Assembly: GCA_016859345.1 (NCBI GenBank)
Contig: CM029114.1
Coordinates: forward strand, 12,050,501-12,114,500
Direction of reading: 5' to 3'
Length of the DNA stretch: 64,000 bases
Source: Istiophorus platypterus
Lineage: Eukaryota > Chordata > Actinopteri > Istiophoriformes > Istiophoridae
Under the pieces are notes generated by a model. That model saw nothing but the letters and a program-made list of their open reading frames with translations. It made no database searches and was not told where the DNA came from. The translations under genes were made by a program, and so were the position numbers. Positions 46,439 to 58,428 of the stretch are shown in pieces. Numbering within the stretch: position 1 is the first letter of the stretch; every line of letters starts with the position of its first letter.

Positions 46439-48474
46439 ATGATGAAGCTGTTGGTGTTCATGATGTGCCTGCTGGTCAGTGCCATGGCTGCCCCTGTAAG
46501 TCTTTTCAAAGATTATTTGGCTTTTAGACTGCTGATTGATCTCTTTCTAAAATGTTAAAAAAAAACTACAGTACAGACAACACTATTGTTCTGTAGGACA
46601 CTGCATAAAGCTATTTATGTTTGCTCAGTTCCTTTTCTAAATTTTCAGGCTTCACAGAGTGAAAGCTTCGAGGTAAGTAGGTTTTTTTGCTTTTCTATGT
46701 TTGCTTGGTGTCTGACTGCCACGGCATGTCATACCTTGTTTTTGTCATGTCGTCAAATGTACATTATGATAGATGTTTGAAAGAGAAAGAGAGAGAGAGA
46801 ATCGACTTAATTGCAGAGCATGTCTGGAGATGTCTGGTATTTCTTTAGCAGACTGCAGCACATGCTAATGAGGCCCTGAGGTGGATGGAGATCTACAGGC
46901 TGTACCAGCAGCAGGTAGTTGGGGTTCACCGTAGTTTCACCGCAATTGGAAAAGAAAAGACAAGAATACACAAGAAAAGAAAAGAAAAGAAAAGAAAAGA
47001 AAAGAAAAGAAAAGAAAAGAAAAGAAAAGAAATATAAAAAATCTGATCATCTACTCAGATAGTTCGGCATTAATCATAATCCTTAATCTATATTTTTTCA
47101 GGGAGTACTTGGAAACCCCTTTCTTCCTGCTGTTGATACTCCTTTAAGTGTATGTATATAATGTTAGATTTTATTGTGACATTCGTCAAGATCAACAGAA
47201 TATGATAACTTTAAACTAACATATCATGGATTATTCATTTCTTTAGGCTGGTCCAGCTGGAGCAACAGTGGTAAGCAACACCACAACATGTGCCACAATT
47301 CAATTCAAATGGGCTGTTTGACTTAAAATAGTTTTATTTATGCAGGTGGATGCTGCACCAGCCCAGCCAGCTGATGTTCCCCCTCCAGCTCCAGTGGCTG
47401 TTGAAGATGCATCAGAGGAGGAAACAGAGGTGAGCAGACATGACTGTGGAAAACTGAACAGGATACTGTTTTTTTCACTCATAACAGAGATAAACTACAT
47501 GTGTAGTTCTCCATTTGTTGATGTATTTCTCCCTATTAGAATGGAAAGATATTTGCTCGAAAATGTTTTTCAATCTAATAGTTTGTATAATGCTTATTAC
47601 AGCTTGCACACAATAATTACTGCTGCCATCTAAAAGAAGCATACAAGCAGCATCAGAGTCCGAGATATTGTGACCTTACTCCCTAGTGCTGGTCAAGGTC
47701 CAGTAATGCTGGATCGTACATCCATTCATTCTATAATGTTCAATAGAACCACTCTGCCTAGTGAAAGTCTGCATCTTTTAAACTCCACACCACCACAGGC
47801 TTTCTGTTAAAATGTGTGACTTCCCAGCACAAGCGTAGAAGTAGCACTTAACAAAGGCCCTCTGCAGCCACAAAAGGTATCAGACAACTGTGTATGTGGG
47901 CTGTGTCGTGCATATATAGTAATCTCACCAGTAGATAGTTTCAGTAGATAGCCAAAAATATGGACTGTCTCTATAACAATTCTAATTCATTTCATCTCTC
48001 TTTCCCGTTCCACAGGATGGGAACCCTGCCCCCAAAGGTGCAGCTCCAGCTGCTCCTGCTGCCCAACTAAACTCTGATGAGGTAGAGGAGGCTGAGGAGG
48101 AGGCAACTGCAGTTGAGCCAGCTGCAGTTGAATCAGCGACAGCAGAGCCGGCAGCAGACCCCGCAGCTGCTGTTGAGCCAGCTGTGGTTGACATCCCTGT
48201 AGATGCTGCACCGGTTGATGATGCTGCTGCTGCTGCTGCTGCTGTTGATGCTGCTCCTGCGGATGTGGTTCCCGTTGATGTTACCCCAGCAGCCCCTGAG
48301 GTGGCCATTGATGGGGCCTCTCCTGTCGTAGCTGATGGCCCTGCTGCTGTTGATGTTGGTGCCGCTGATGCCGCCGATGCCGCCAATGCCGCCGATGCCA
48401 CCGATGCCGCTGCTGCCCCACTGGCAGCTGAAGTTGACCCAACTGGAGTGGCAGCAGATCCTGTCACAATGTAG
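46439..48474 (+). CDS. acidic Ala/Asp/Glu/Val-rich SCPP
   Basis: The exons are 46439-46495, 46649-46672, 46849-46914, 47102-47149, 47247-47270, 47346-47429 and 48016-48474, all phase 0, giving 253 residues. The signal peptide MMKLLVFMMCLLVSAMAAP could start at either of two adjacent ATGs. Then come ASQSESFE (S-x-E site), HANEALRWMEIYRLYQQQ (comparable in position to the SNSNE-ILRLNG block of ODAM), GVLGNPFLPAVDTPLS, and an exon ending EDASEEETE. The 152-residue last exon holds NSDEVEEAEEE and then a long low-complexity stretch of Ala, Asp, Val, Pro and Glu with almost no Lys or Arg. Strong negative charge suggests calcium binding or control of mineral growth. It may be the acidic scpp1-type gene of teleosts, but this is not certain. 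Confidence 0.75.
46972..47031. repeat. (AAAAG)n microsatellite in an intron of the acidic SCPP
   Basis: About eleven AAAAG units lie between the fourth and fifth exons of the coding series. Confidence 0.95.
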
Positions 48475-48657
48475 TTATCTTCCTCTTATTACCTGCCTAA
48501 GTGCTCTTCTATTATCAGTTAAAAAAGAAGATGAAAACAGCTATGGTTGCTGTAGGTGCACCAACAAAGGATGTGTAAGCTGTGGTATACTGAAAAGAGA
48601 CTAAGGAAAAAATATGTAAAATGTGAAAAAAAATCTGTAATGCTCTTTTTTAAGCAA

Positions 48658-48667
48658 AATAAATAAA
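48658..48667 (+). terminator. poly(A) signals of the acidic SCPP
   Basis: Two overlapping AATAAA hexamers lie about 185 bases after the stop codon. Confidence 0.75.
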
Positions 48668-48669
48668 GT

Positions 48670-50180
48670 GTAATTTTGTTTAAAGCTTTCCTTTGTAATC
48701 TTTTTTCTGTCTTTTCTTAAAACACTTTGTGAAATACTGTACTGGAATTACCAAAACACTGGTGGTTTTTAATGAGTACCATGTAGCTGCATGCAAGCAT
48801 AAGCTGTGAAATGTTTAAAAATGAAAACATCACTTCAGCCAACAGGGAGAGCTACAGAACCACGGGATATCTATTGCATCCCAGAGAGGAGGCTCTCCTG
48901 CTACTAGGACACTCTACACTGACAGAGGTTCAGATTTAATCTCACTCTCATGATTCTTATTCAATAGGAATGGGATCCACCTGATCTGAAAACTGTAATA
49001 CCCGGCACGATCTAATAGGATCAGACCTGGATGTGGCTGAGAGTGCTGAGTGAGCAGGAGATGCCAGTGTGTGTGTGTGTGTTTGTGTGTGCATCAGTGT
49101 GTGTGTGTGTGTGTGTGTTTGTGTGTGCGCCAGTGTGTGTGTGTGTGTGTTTGTGTGTGCGCCAGTGTGTGTGTGTGTGTGTGGCAAGCAGACAAAATCC
49201 TCTGCTGTTCTGCAAATGGTCAGGAAAATTACAGCCCATTGCAGTTAAAAAGAAAAAAAGAAGTGTCAACACAAAATGATTTTCAGGGTTGTGAATCCTC
49301 AATAACAGGTTAACGGAGGGTTGTCTAAACTTCACTTGAACGCACTTTATCTACCACTAGAGTGGACAAATAAGAAGGATGAGTGACTCTGACTCTCCTC
49401 TTCTCAGCTAACTCTAATCCATAAATCCTGATCAGGGTCACTCAGACTCTATGACACAGTTAGTTAGACTCAGTGTTTATAGGTGTCTGGCAATACTTTT
49501 ATATTAAGTTAACTAGCATCCGGCAATTGATTCAAAAAAACTGCTGCTGCTGTGGGTGGGCAGTTTCCAGATCTTGAAAAAACGCATCGAGGATCAAAGG
49601 AAAATGGACTTCACATTACATTAACAAGTGGAACAGGTGAGTTTAGTTACGTGAAACTCAATGGATTATGCTTCATCGCTACAAAGCTATTTGTAGCATC
49701 ATCAAACAACTCAACCTTTTTTGCATTATTTAAGATGTCCAACTAAGAATAGTGTTACAGTGATGTGATAACCTGATGTGAGTGGCAGGACCCATATGGA
49801 GTGACCTACGTACTACAGAAATTTAGCTAATTTTACTTTTTGTTTTGTGTATCATTAAATAGGTGCAGGTGTGAACTAATCATTTCCAGCACTTTTTTTT
49901 GAAAAAGGTTGTTTTTTCCCCTTTGCTCTCATCAGCAAGCTGATTTTTGTTACAGTGGGATTGTTGGGATTGTATCACAGAAGACAAAGAAATACCCTAA
50001 ATATCAACATTGTAGATGCTGGTAGCTGGTATTCAAATAATAGACTAGATACACTAATAGTTTGAGCTAACATTTACATAATTAGACAGTCCATCACACC
50101 TGTTGTATGCCATCATATGGCTGGGACAGACCAGTTCTGTATGTAAGATTATATGATGTCATGTCCAAGCTATCTTTGCA
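48670..50180. other. intergenic, holds a GT minisatellite
   Basis: No exon was recognised apart from the likely 5' end of cnga1, whose untranslated exon or exons could not be placed. The GT repeat at 49067-49182 is described separately. Confidence 0.45.
49067..49182. repeat. GT-rich minisatellite with higher-order unit
   Basis: (GT)n is interrupted regularly by TTTGTGTGTGC followed by ATCAG or GCCAG, giving about three units of 32-36 bases. Confidence 0.9.
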
Positions 50181-50203
50181 GGCCAAACTGTAGATCTGCT
50201 GCC

Positions 50204-53200
50204 ATGACTTCAACCACCCTTCCCCACCTCATTGTGTCACCTCACACCGCACAGCGAATTGCCACAGACAGTGAGGAGCACAGCGAGGATGACCTGTAAG
50301 CAAAACCTCCCAGAGGGTTTACAATGAGAAATAGCAAAGTGAGACTTGTCAGGTAATTAACTTTATCTGGGAACATGCTGTGTTTTTCTAGACATGCGCC
50401 TCAATCACATCCTCATCGTCTGCTGAATATGAACAACAGTAACAGTAATGAAGAGTAAGTACAGTTTATGAAGTGATAAGTGAAGCTCTAGTAAAACCCT
50501 GTTTCTCTTTGATGTTTCTTATAAGTTGCTTCAGCAAACCATATCAAATGTGTTAATTAATCCCTGCCCAGGGAGAAAAAGAAAAAAAGGGAAAAAAGAG
50601 AAGAAAGAGTAATTATGTTATATAACAAACCTTTTAGTAAATGTGACTAAAAAAATGTTTGATGCACAGTTTTTCTCCTATGCATTTATTCACCTAACAG
50701 AAAGAAGGAGACTGAGGAGGAGGAAAAAGAAAAGGAAGAAGAGCAGGCAAAAGATAATGAAAAAGAAAAAGAAAAAGAAAATGAAAACGAAAAGGAAAAA
50801 GAACAGGAAAAAGAACAGGAAAAAGAACAGGAAAAGGAACAGGAAAAAGAAAAGGAAAAGGAAAAAGAAAAGGAAAAGGAAAAGGAAAAGGAAAAGGAAA
50901 AGGAAAAAGATAAGTAAGTACATATTTCAGAGCAACTTCCTTTAGACTTTCTCAAACAGAGTATGCTCTCAGGTATTAAATTTATACTGTTTTTCATTCT
51001 TTTCTTAGGCCCAAAGAATTGTTTGTGATTAATCCTGCTGGGAATTTGTATTACAACTGGCTGTTCATCATCACACTACCAGTCATGTACAACTGGACCA
51101 TGATCATAGCCAGGTGACATCTAGAAATCAGTGATTTTTTCAACAATGCAGTTTCACTGCAGGCCAATTGTTCATATGATCCCATTTGGTTTCATTTAGT
51201 GCTATCGATATCTTATCCGGCTTTCATATGAAACTGTTGCAAATCATTGCAATTTTAGCAGTGGGCTGACTGTACAGGGAAATTGTTCTTTCAAAGTTGA
51301 TGGCAAGTTATTTGATTTAATTTGAATGCCACTGTTTGTTCTAGTTGAGACTATCATGATTGGCATCACATCGGGTGCAGCTTTAGCACAACAGGACATA
51401 GTGGACAAGGTGCCCAACATTGTTAATTTTCTCATGTAAAACAGGGCTTGCTTTGAGGAGCTGCAGCATGACTACATCACTTACTGGATTATTATGGACT
51501 ACACCTCAGACGTAATCTACGTGGCTGATATGCTCGTCAGGACCAGAACAGGTAAAAAAAAAAAGAAGGGGGTGATTTTAGTAATAATAGGGGTAACTTT
51601 TGCTCGGCAATCAATTCTAAGATTTCTCTAGGACCTTCACTTTCACAAATATATATTTTGCCTATAAATTTGGATCACTTTATTTGCAGGTTACCTTGAG
51701 CAAGGTCTGATGGTGAAAGATAAGAAGCTGCTCCGGGATCGCTACGTCAGCAGCTTCCAGTTTCAGCTCGATGTTCTTTCCATGCTGCCCACCGACATCT
51801 TCTATTTTGTCTTCGGCCTCGACTACCCAGAGATCCGCATCAACAAGCTGCTGAGAATTGGCCGCATGATGGAGTTCTTCACGAGGACAGAGACCAAAAC
51901 CAACTACCCCAACCTCTTCCGCATCGGCAATTTGATCATGTACATCCTGATTATCATCCACTGGAACGCCTGCTTCTTCTTCTCTTTCTCCAAGTCTATT
52001 GGTTTTGGAGCTGATGATTGGGTTTACCCAGCTTTGGATGATCCTGAGGAGCCTGAGTTTGGGCAACCCATGAGGAAGTATGCGTTCAGCCTTTACTGGT
52101 CCACACTCACCCTGACCACCATTGGAGAAACACCACCACCAGCCCTGGACTCAGAGTTTTTCTTCCACGTGGTTGACTTCTTAGTTGGAGTCTTGATTTT
52201 TGCCACAATTGTAGGAAACATTGCCACCATGATCTCCAACATGAATGCTGCCCAAGCCCAGTTTCAGGCTCGAATTGACAACATCAAGCAGTACATGCAG
52301 GTAGATGGCCCTCTTCTTTCTATTTAAAAAATTTGAAGAAGAATGAGTGCAATTGCAGGTTGACTGTGTTCTAAATGTCCTTGATTTCTTTTCAATAATA
52401 GGTTCGAAAAGTCAGCAAGGAACTTGAGCAACGAGTCATCACTTGGTTTGACTATCTGTGGAATAACGGCAAGGCGCAGGATGAAAGAGAGGTGCTGAGG
52501 TATCTTCCAGACAAGCTAAAAGCTGAAATCGCCATCCAGGTCCATATGGAGACTCTAAAAAAAGTTCGTATTTTTGCAGACTGTGAGGCAGGCCTGCTGA
52601 TTGAGCTGGTGCTTAAGCTGCGGCCTCAAGTCTTCAGCCCTGGAGACTACATTTGCAAGAAGGGTGACATTGGCCGTGAGATGTATATTATCAAAGATGG
52701 AAAACTTGCAGTTGTTGCTGATGATGGTGTCACACAATTTGTTGTACTGGGAAGCGGCAGCTATTTTGGTGAGATCAGCATCCTTAATATCAAAGGCAGC
52801 AAAGCAGGGAACAGGCGGACAGCAAATATCCGCAGCATTGGATACTCAGACCTCTTCTGCCTGTCTAAGGATGACCTGATGGAGTCACTGACAGAGTATC
52901 CAGATGCTAAAGCCATGCTAGAGGAGAAAGGCCGACAGATCCTGATGAAAGATGGTTTGATAGAGTTGGATCCAGCTAACATCATGCCTGAGGCACAGGA
53001 GCTGGAGGGGAAGGTGAACAGATTGTATAATACAATGGAGCTAATGCAGACCAAGTTGAAGATGATTCTGGGAAATTACAAGAATGCTGACAAGGCTCTG
53101 AGATATCGAATCACAGATCTGGAGCACCTGACAGGAGAGGAGGTAGAAGATGAGGAAGAGGAGGAGGGAGAAGTGAAAAAGGAAGAGGTGGAGGTGGACG

Positions 53201-53367
53201 GTGAGAAAAAGGAAGATGAGGAAAAGGGTGAGGAGACAAAAGAAGATGAAGGAAAAGGTGAAGAGGAAAAAAAGGAAGAGGAAAAAACTGAGGAGGCAAA
53301 AGATGAGGAAGAAAAGGGGGAAGAGGCAGAAAAAGAGGAGAAACCTACAGAGGAAGAGAAAAAATAA
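50204..53367 (+). CDS. cnga1: cyclic nucleotide-gated channel alpha subunit, CNGA1 type
   Basis: The exons are 50204-50295, 50392-50454, 50701-50913, 51009-51113, 51445-51551, 51690-52300 and 52402-53367. Phases chain correctly to 718 residues. The N-terminus has SEEHSEDD and an exon of Lys/Glu repeats (about residues 53-122). S1 is at about 139-157 (YYNWLFIITLPVMYNWTMII), S2 at about 168-190, and S4 at about 239-268 with spaced Arg/Lys. The pore TTIGETPPP is at 336-344, followed by S6 at 353-375. After the C-linker, the cyclic-nucleotide-binding domain (about 448-560) has FGEIS and RRTAN. A coiled-coil segment at about 590-638 follows, the kind that sets 3:1 assembly with CNGB1. The last 80 residues are Glu/Lys-rich. 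CNGA1 forms the cGMP-gated cation channel of rod outer segments. The core sequence is closest to CNGA1. Which teleost paralogue this is cannot be told from sequence alone. Confidence 0.9.
50757..50911 (+). repeat. cnga1: GAAAAG-type hexamer repeat in cnga1 exon
   Basis: GAAAAG/GAACAG units encode a Lys-Glu/Gln-Glu run in the cytoplasmic N-terminus. Mammalian CNGA1 also has a Lys-rich stretch here, so the feature itself is expected and its length is likely variable. Confidence 0.9.
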
Positions 53368-53609
53368 ACCCATAGCTCCAGTAAAAACCAAGCACTTTTC
53401 TATGTATCCACAATAGAATCTTTCCCCCAAAGAAATATTTCTTACCAGACTCAATCATAAAAAAAAAACCTGCAAAAACACTAGACATGGACTAAAATAC
53501 CTACTGGAACTTGTTCTAATAAGGTATTGCCATTGTACATATATTAGAAATTCAAAGAGAGTAATTCAGTGGAGAAAAATTGCCAATGACAATATTTACA
53601 TTTACTTCA

Positions 53610-53615
53610 AATAAA
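53610..53615 (+). terminator. cnga1: poly(A) signal of cnga1
   Basis: AATAAA lies about 240 bases after the stop codon (CTTCAAATAAAG). Confidence 0.6.
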
Positions 53616-53619
53616 GTTT

Positions 53620-56600
53620 TGGCCTCAGTTCTCCTATTTATTATGATTTTCATGACTAGATATTCACAGGGTCATATACTGAAAAACCCCACAGTAATCA
53701 TTACTGGCCACACGAGGATATTAACTGACAAGGATTTACAGGTAATCACATGTGTCACATACAGCAGCTCTGCAACATCTGTTACAAGTCTTACAACTGT
53801 GGAGGCTCTGGGACTGCAGCACTCTCTGCAAATCAGCTCACAGCAGCCAATGACTGAGTACAGCAGATATTATTAAAAGGCTTCAGATTAGAGTAAGAAA
53901 ATGTATAAACAGAAACAAAGATTCATTCACCACCAAAAAAAAAAAAAAAAAAAAAACGAAAAGAAAAGAGCTGTTGAAAATGTTGAAAATAAAACATCTC
54001 TATTCTTAAACATAAAAGAGTTTCTACTTGAACACAGAGGGGTTTTTTATTCAGTGAAGGGACAGAAGCTACTTGACATTTACTATTCAAATATGTATGT
54101 GTTTCACATCAAAAGCTCACAAATTGCCTTCATTCGTCACTACTTTATAGGTGCATACATCACTGCCACACTTCTCCTGCGAACAGAATCGAACAGTTTA
54201 TGCTCTAAGCCAGATAAAACAGATATGATCAGATATGACATGATCTTCACAAATGATCATCTTCTGTTGGCCTCGGCCCTAATGACTGGATGCCACCAGC
54301 AGAATCACGTTCACAAGTTCTAATACATTAATCAAGGCACTGATAAAGCCAAACCAAGAAAGAGAGGACAGCGGTAGAGGTGATTTGTTGGCTTCCTTAG
54401 AGTAGCTGCCTGCACCACCTTTCTGTCTTATAACTGATAGTGTGGTACATTCTGGGGGTAGAGTAATGTCTTTGTGTTAATTCATGAAGAGATAATAAAA
54501 GTAGATGGTTTAAATCTCTGTACTGCAGATGGTGGCAATTTATCAATAAGAACATAGTGGGGTTTTTTTTTCATTTAATAAAAGAGACATATGTCAAAGT
54601 TTTCACAGTGGTAACAGCATAAGCAGGGAGGATCAAAATGCAGACACAGAGAGGCAGGCTGATGCAGTGAAGTATCTTTTTAATGTATGTAAACGGGCCT
54701 ACAGGCACACGGGTGGATAAAGAGGTAGGCGATTAGACAGGTAAACCGGCGGGAACAAACAACAGGAATATCACCAGAAACAAAAGCAGATGCACGGGGA
54801 AGACAGGGAAGCAAACTGACAATGACTGGGGACAGAAAGCTGATATAAATACCAGCTAAGGCGATGAGGTAAGTGAGGCCAGGTTTGAGAGTGTGGAAAA
54901 AAAGTCCATTTGACTGGAGACAAGAAAAAGGTGAGCTGGTTAATGTTGAAGTGGAAAGTTTAGGGGCACCTTGTGGGCAGAAGGAGTATGGCAGTTCTAG
55001 GGAGAAACAGGGCTCGGGAAGGATTAAAGGGAGCTGAAGACGAGGGCTTGAGATGGCGGGTCCTAACAAAAGTGCGTTTCATGTTCAAACGTCCATTAAT
55101 GTGCTGACCATTTGTTCCATTAACTGATTAGTTTTTAAGATGTCAGAAGACTGTGAAAAGTCTTTCATTAATATACTGCATATATATTATATAATTATGT
55201 ATGTGTATGTTAAGAGGTTTCCCCCTCATCAACATACCCAGTCCTTTAAATCCTTTGCTTTTATACGGAACCACACAGCACACAACCGTAACCCTAACCG
55301 TAAGTCGTATAAATATTAATGTCACATAATCTTTGTTGTTGTTGAGCTCAATTGTGATAGCCAATGAAAATATTTTTGCAGAACAGGCACAGTGGAGTGA
55401 TGGAGCGTCTGTTAGTCACCCTGGGGAAACTGCAGCCTATAAGGCTGATTTCCCAAAGGAGATATTTCTCTGTGTGATTAAGAGCCTGAGGGGCTTGACT
55501 GCTGAACAACATTAGCACAACACGCATCAAAAGTAGAGTAAGATGTTTATATTTTACATTAGCTACAGATAAAGACATTAAGTACAGTAGTAACACCTTT
55601 TTTGCACCTACAATATATAGTGTACAGCTTAAAGCCTAAGGTTGGCTAATTTTGTATTTTTATTACTGTCAACAAATCCCATACAAAAGACCAAAACCAA
55701 AAAATTCACAGAGGAATACTGATTATACTGACTGAATACTGACACTGATTGATGACCTTGGTCTTTTTATTGGATTTACTGACTAAAGAAAGATACAAAA
55801 TATCACTCCAATTGCCTGGGAAATATTTGAATTGTCTTAAGTACAAATTTTAGTTAGTTTTACATGAGCAATTTCCCTTCTCTATTAATTGGCATTCAAA
55901 TATATTATGAAATATAAGATATCAGACTTTTTTTTCAGGGAAAGATTGATAAAGTCTTATACTTATTTCCATCATTTTCTGTTTTTTTCTTTTCTTTTCT
56001 TTTTTTTCAGAAATACGACTAACCATTTCTCAAAACTCTGACAGTAATTTCATGTATGGCTGAAGATATATCGGAAAAAAATTTTAATAACTGAAAAAAC
56101 TGAAAAACGAAGTAATAAAACACAAACATGTTCAAAAAGCTGACAAGGACCGGCATTAGACGCTCCAAAAAAATAACATCATAAAAGAGGATGGCTGAAT
56201 AATAATATTCACAGGATATGCCTGGTGCAAACCTCAAAGGATTAACAAGTAAAATAACATAATGTTTTCTATTAATGTAAAGCAGATATGTTGTTAACTT
56301 ACTTATATGTCAAGTGACAAAAATGTTGATACTGCACATATTAGTAAGATGTTCACAGACAACATATTTGTTCTCTGCTAAAATATCAGATTTTGCAGTA
56401 AAATGTCCACCTGTAGTGACTCCTGCATTATTAAACTTTGTTAACGGTTATGTTTAGACTCTCACAGCAATCTTGTTATGGTTAGTGGCTTGGTTTGATA
56501 CAGAAAAAGTTCACACTGAGCTCAGACACACACATTTATCAGCATGTAAACAAAACCGTGATAATCACCCTACCCTTAACCAGAGCGTTTTTCTTGCCTA

Positions 56601-58378
56601 GACATCAACACAGATGGAAATGTGGATGCGAACCCTGATCCGTGTTATGAATCCACCTGAAAAAATCCATCTGGAGTCTTCACTGCAACTAAATAATGTG
56701 GACCTCACTGAAAAAAACAAGTCTCCTCTGAACATCCTACAAAACATTATTTTCTGTTCAAATTTAGTTGAAAAAGCAATTTCAAGGAGACAGGTGACAG
56801 CTACATGCAGTTTGCATTATTCCTTTCCAAAATAACTTTAGTGATGTACCTTCTGGTAAATACACATGGTTCCAATTGCTGCCGTCATCACACTCCGAAT
56901 GTGGAAGCCAAAACGAGCTTTGTTTGACTGAACAATCGGCAAATTGTAAACAAAGGTACTGAGTCTATGTTCTATCTCAAAATAAAGCAAATTTTCTCTT
57001 CACTTTTACAACATGTATATGCGTTCCTCTAGAAAGTTTGGCCTGGAAAGGTGAACAGCTCTTCACAGTCTGTGATCACAATTCCTGTTTCTATCTGTGC
57101 TCACACCAAACTGCGTCACTACTGCAGTGTTGTTTTTTATGTTTTATTAGGGTATTGCTATTGTTACCTGAGTAAAGGACTGTTAATTCTTCAACCATTT
57201 ACAATATCTCTGAGGGGATTAAGATATTTCGGAGCATATTCCCCCTGGTCCATAAAACCCAGAAAAACCACCAGTACATGACACTATGGTCACTTATTTA
57301 ATGGAGCTGTATTGACATAAACTGCCAATACCCTGGCGAGCCTTCTACTCCGAGGTTCTGAAAGGTTATAAAACACCAATGGTGCATGTGGTGAATACAA
57401 ATATGGGTTTGTTGTAGTGAAAGTCGCACCTACTGATTGGTGTGACAGTGTGGAATTAAAGTATGGTATTTATCAGCATAGCAGTGAGATAGACTTGGGA
57501 TGGAAAATGTGCATTAGCAGGAGGAAGGAGAAGCACACTTCTTCCTGATATTATAACATTTTTGCATATCTTAATGACTCATCGTCATTAAGATCAAGGT
57601 CTGGAACGAGATTGCTTATCAGAGTATCATTCGACAATCACAGATCACCTCTAAAGACTCTACATTATAGTTAGTCCCTCTCTTGCTTGCACATGCCTGT
57701 GCATGTGTCTGTTCATTTGCATGTAGAATTTCTTCAGTGACTGTTCATTTCAAGTGAGGCTGCACGGATAAAGCTGCCCGACTCTGAACTTGTGTTGAAA
57801 TGTTTTAGCAGCACAAGCATGACCTCTAATAACTCTTAATTGATTAGTGTGTGACAGTCCGTTGTTGGTCAATAGTCCCACTCGCTTTTACACAAAGAAA
57901 CTAAAGTAAAATAAAGTAAAGCTCTCACCCGATATTCTCCTTAGGAATGTAATGTTCAGCTGTTAATGACTGAGGTAAGAACTAATTAGGAAATAAATGA
58001 GGAGCAACGCTCTCTCATTAGCAAATAAATTGCTATCCCAGGTTACATTTTTCACTGATTGGAGAAAACAGCCCTGAGCCCTGACACAAGTACTCACACA
58101 CCACAGAGACAGCTGTGAAAAGAGCTGACAACAATGCTGCTGCTGAAGCTGCGTGACTGCTGTCTTGATATTTTCATAAGACATAGGAATGCTATGAGAG
58201 ATGGGCAAAAAAATGACATTTCATGTCAAAAATGTAATTACCAAATGAAGAACACACACATAACCAAATTAAAGCAAGACATTGAGCCCACAGCACCTCA
58301 TTAAGCAGCAGAAGCACACAGACAAGGGTCAGGAATGGACACTGTGAAAATATGCATCTCTGAAAATATGCATTATAA

Positions 58379-58428
<50 letters not shown>

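Noticed and set aside
47982..48467. 161-codon minus-strand Ser/Ala-rich frame
   Set aside because: It is the antisense shadow of the Ala/Asp-rich last exon of the acidic SCPP.
49021..49335. Open frames rich in Cys-Val or His-Thr
   Set aside because: They are translations of the GT/CA minisatellite.
50572..50608. Lys/Glu-rich piece between CAG and GTAATT inside cnga1, considered as an exon
   Set aside because: Including it breaks the phase (37 bases) and leads to a stop in the next exon. Skipping it joins the flanking exons in phase.
50643..50945. Lys/Arg-rich 100-codon frame overlapping the cnga1 repeat exon
   Set aside because: It is a shifted frame of the GAAAAG repeat; the Lys-Glu frame fits the channel and the splice phases.
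54600..55080. Block resembling a dispersed fish transposon or LTR sequence
   Set aside because: The general look is suggestive, but no terminal repeat or reading frame could be followed, so it is noted only within the intergenic entry.
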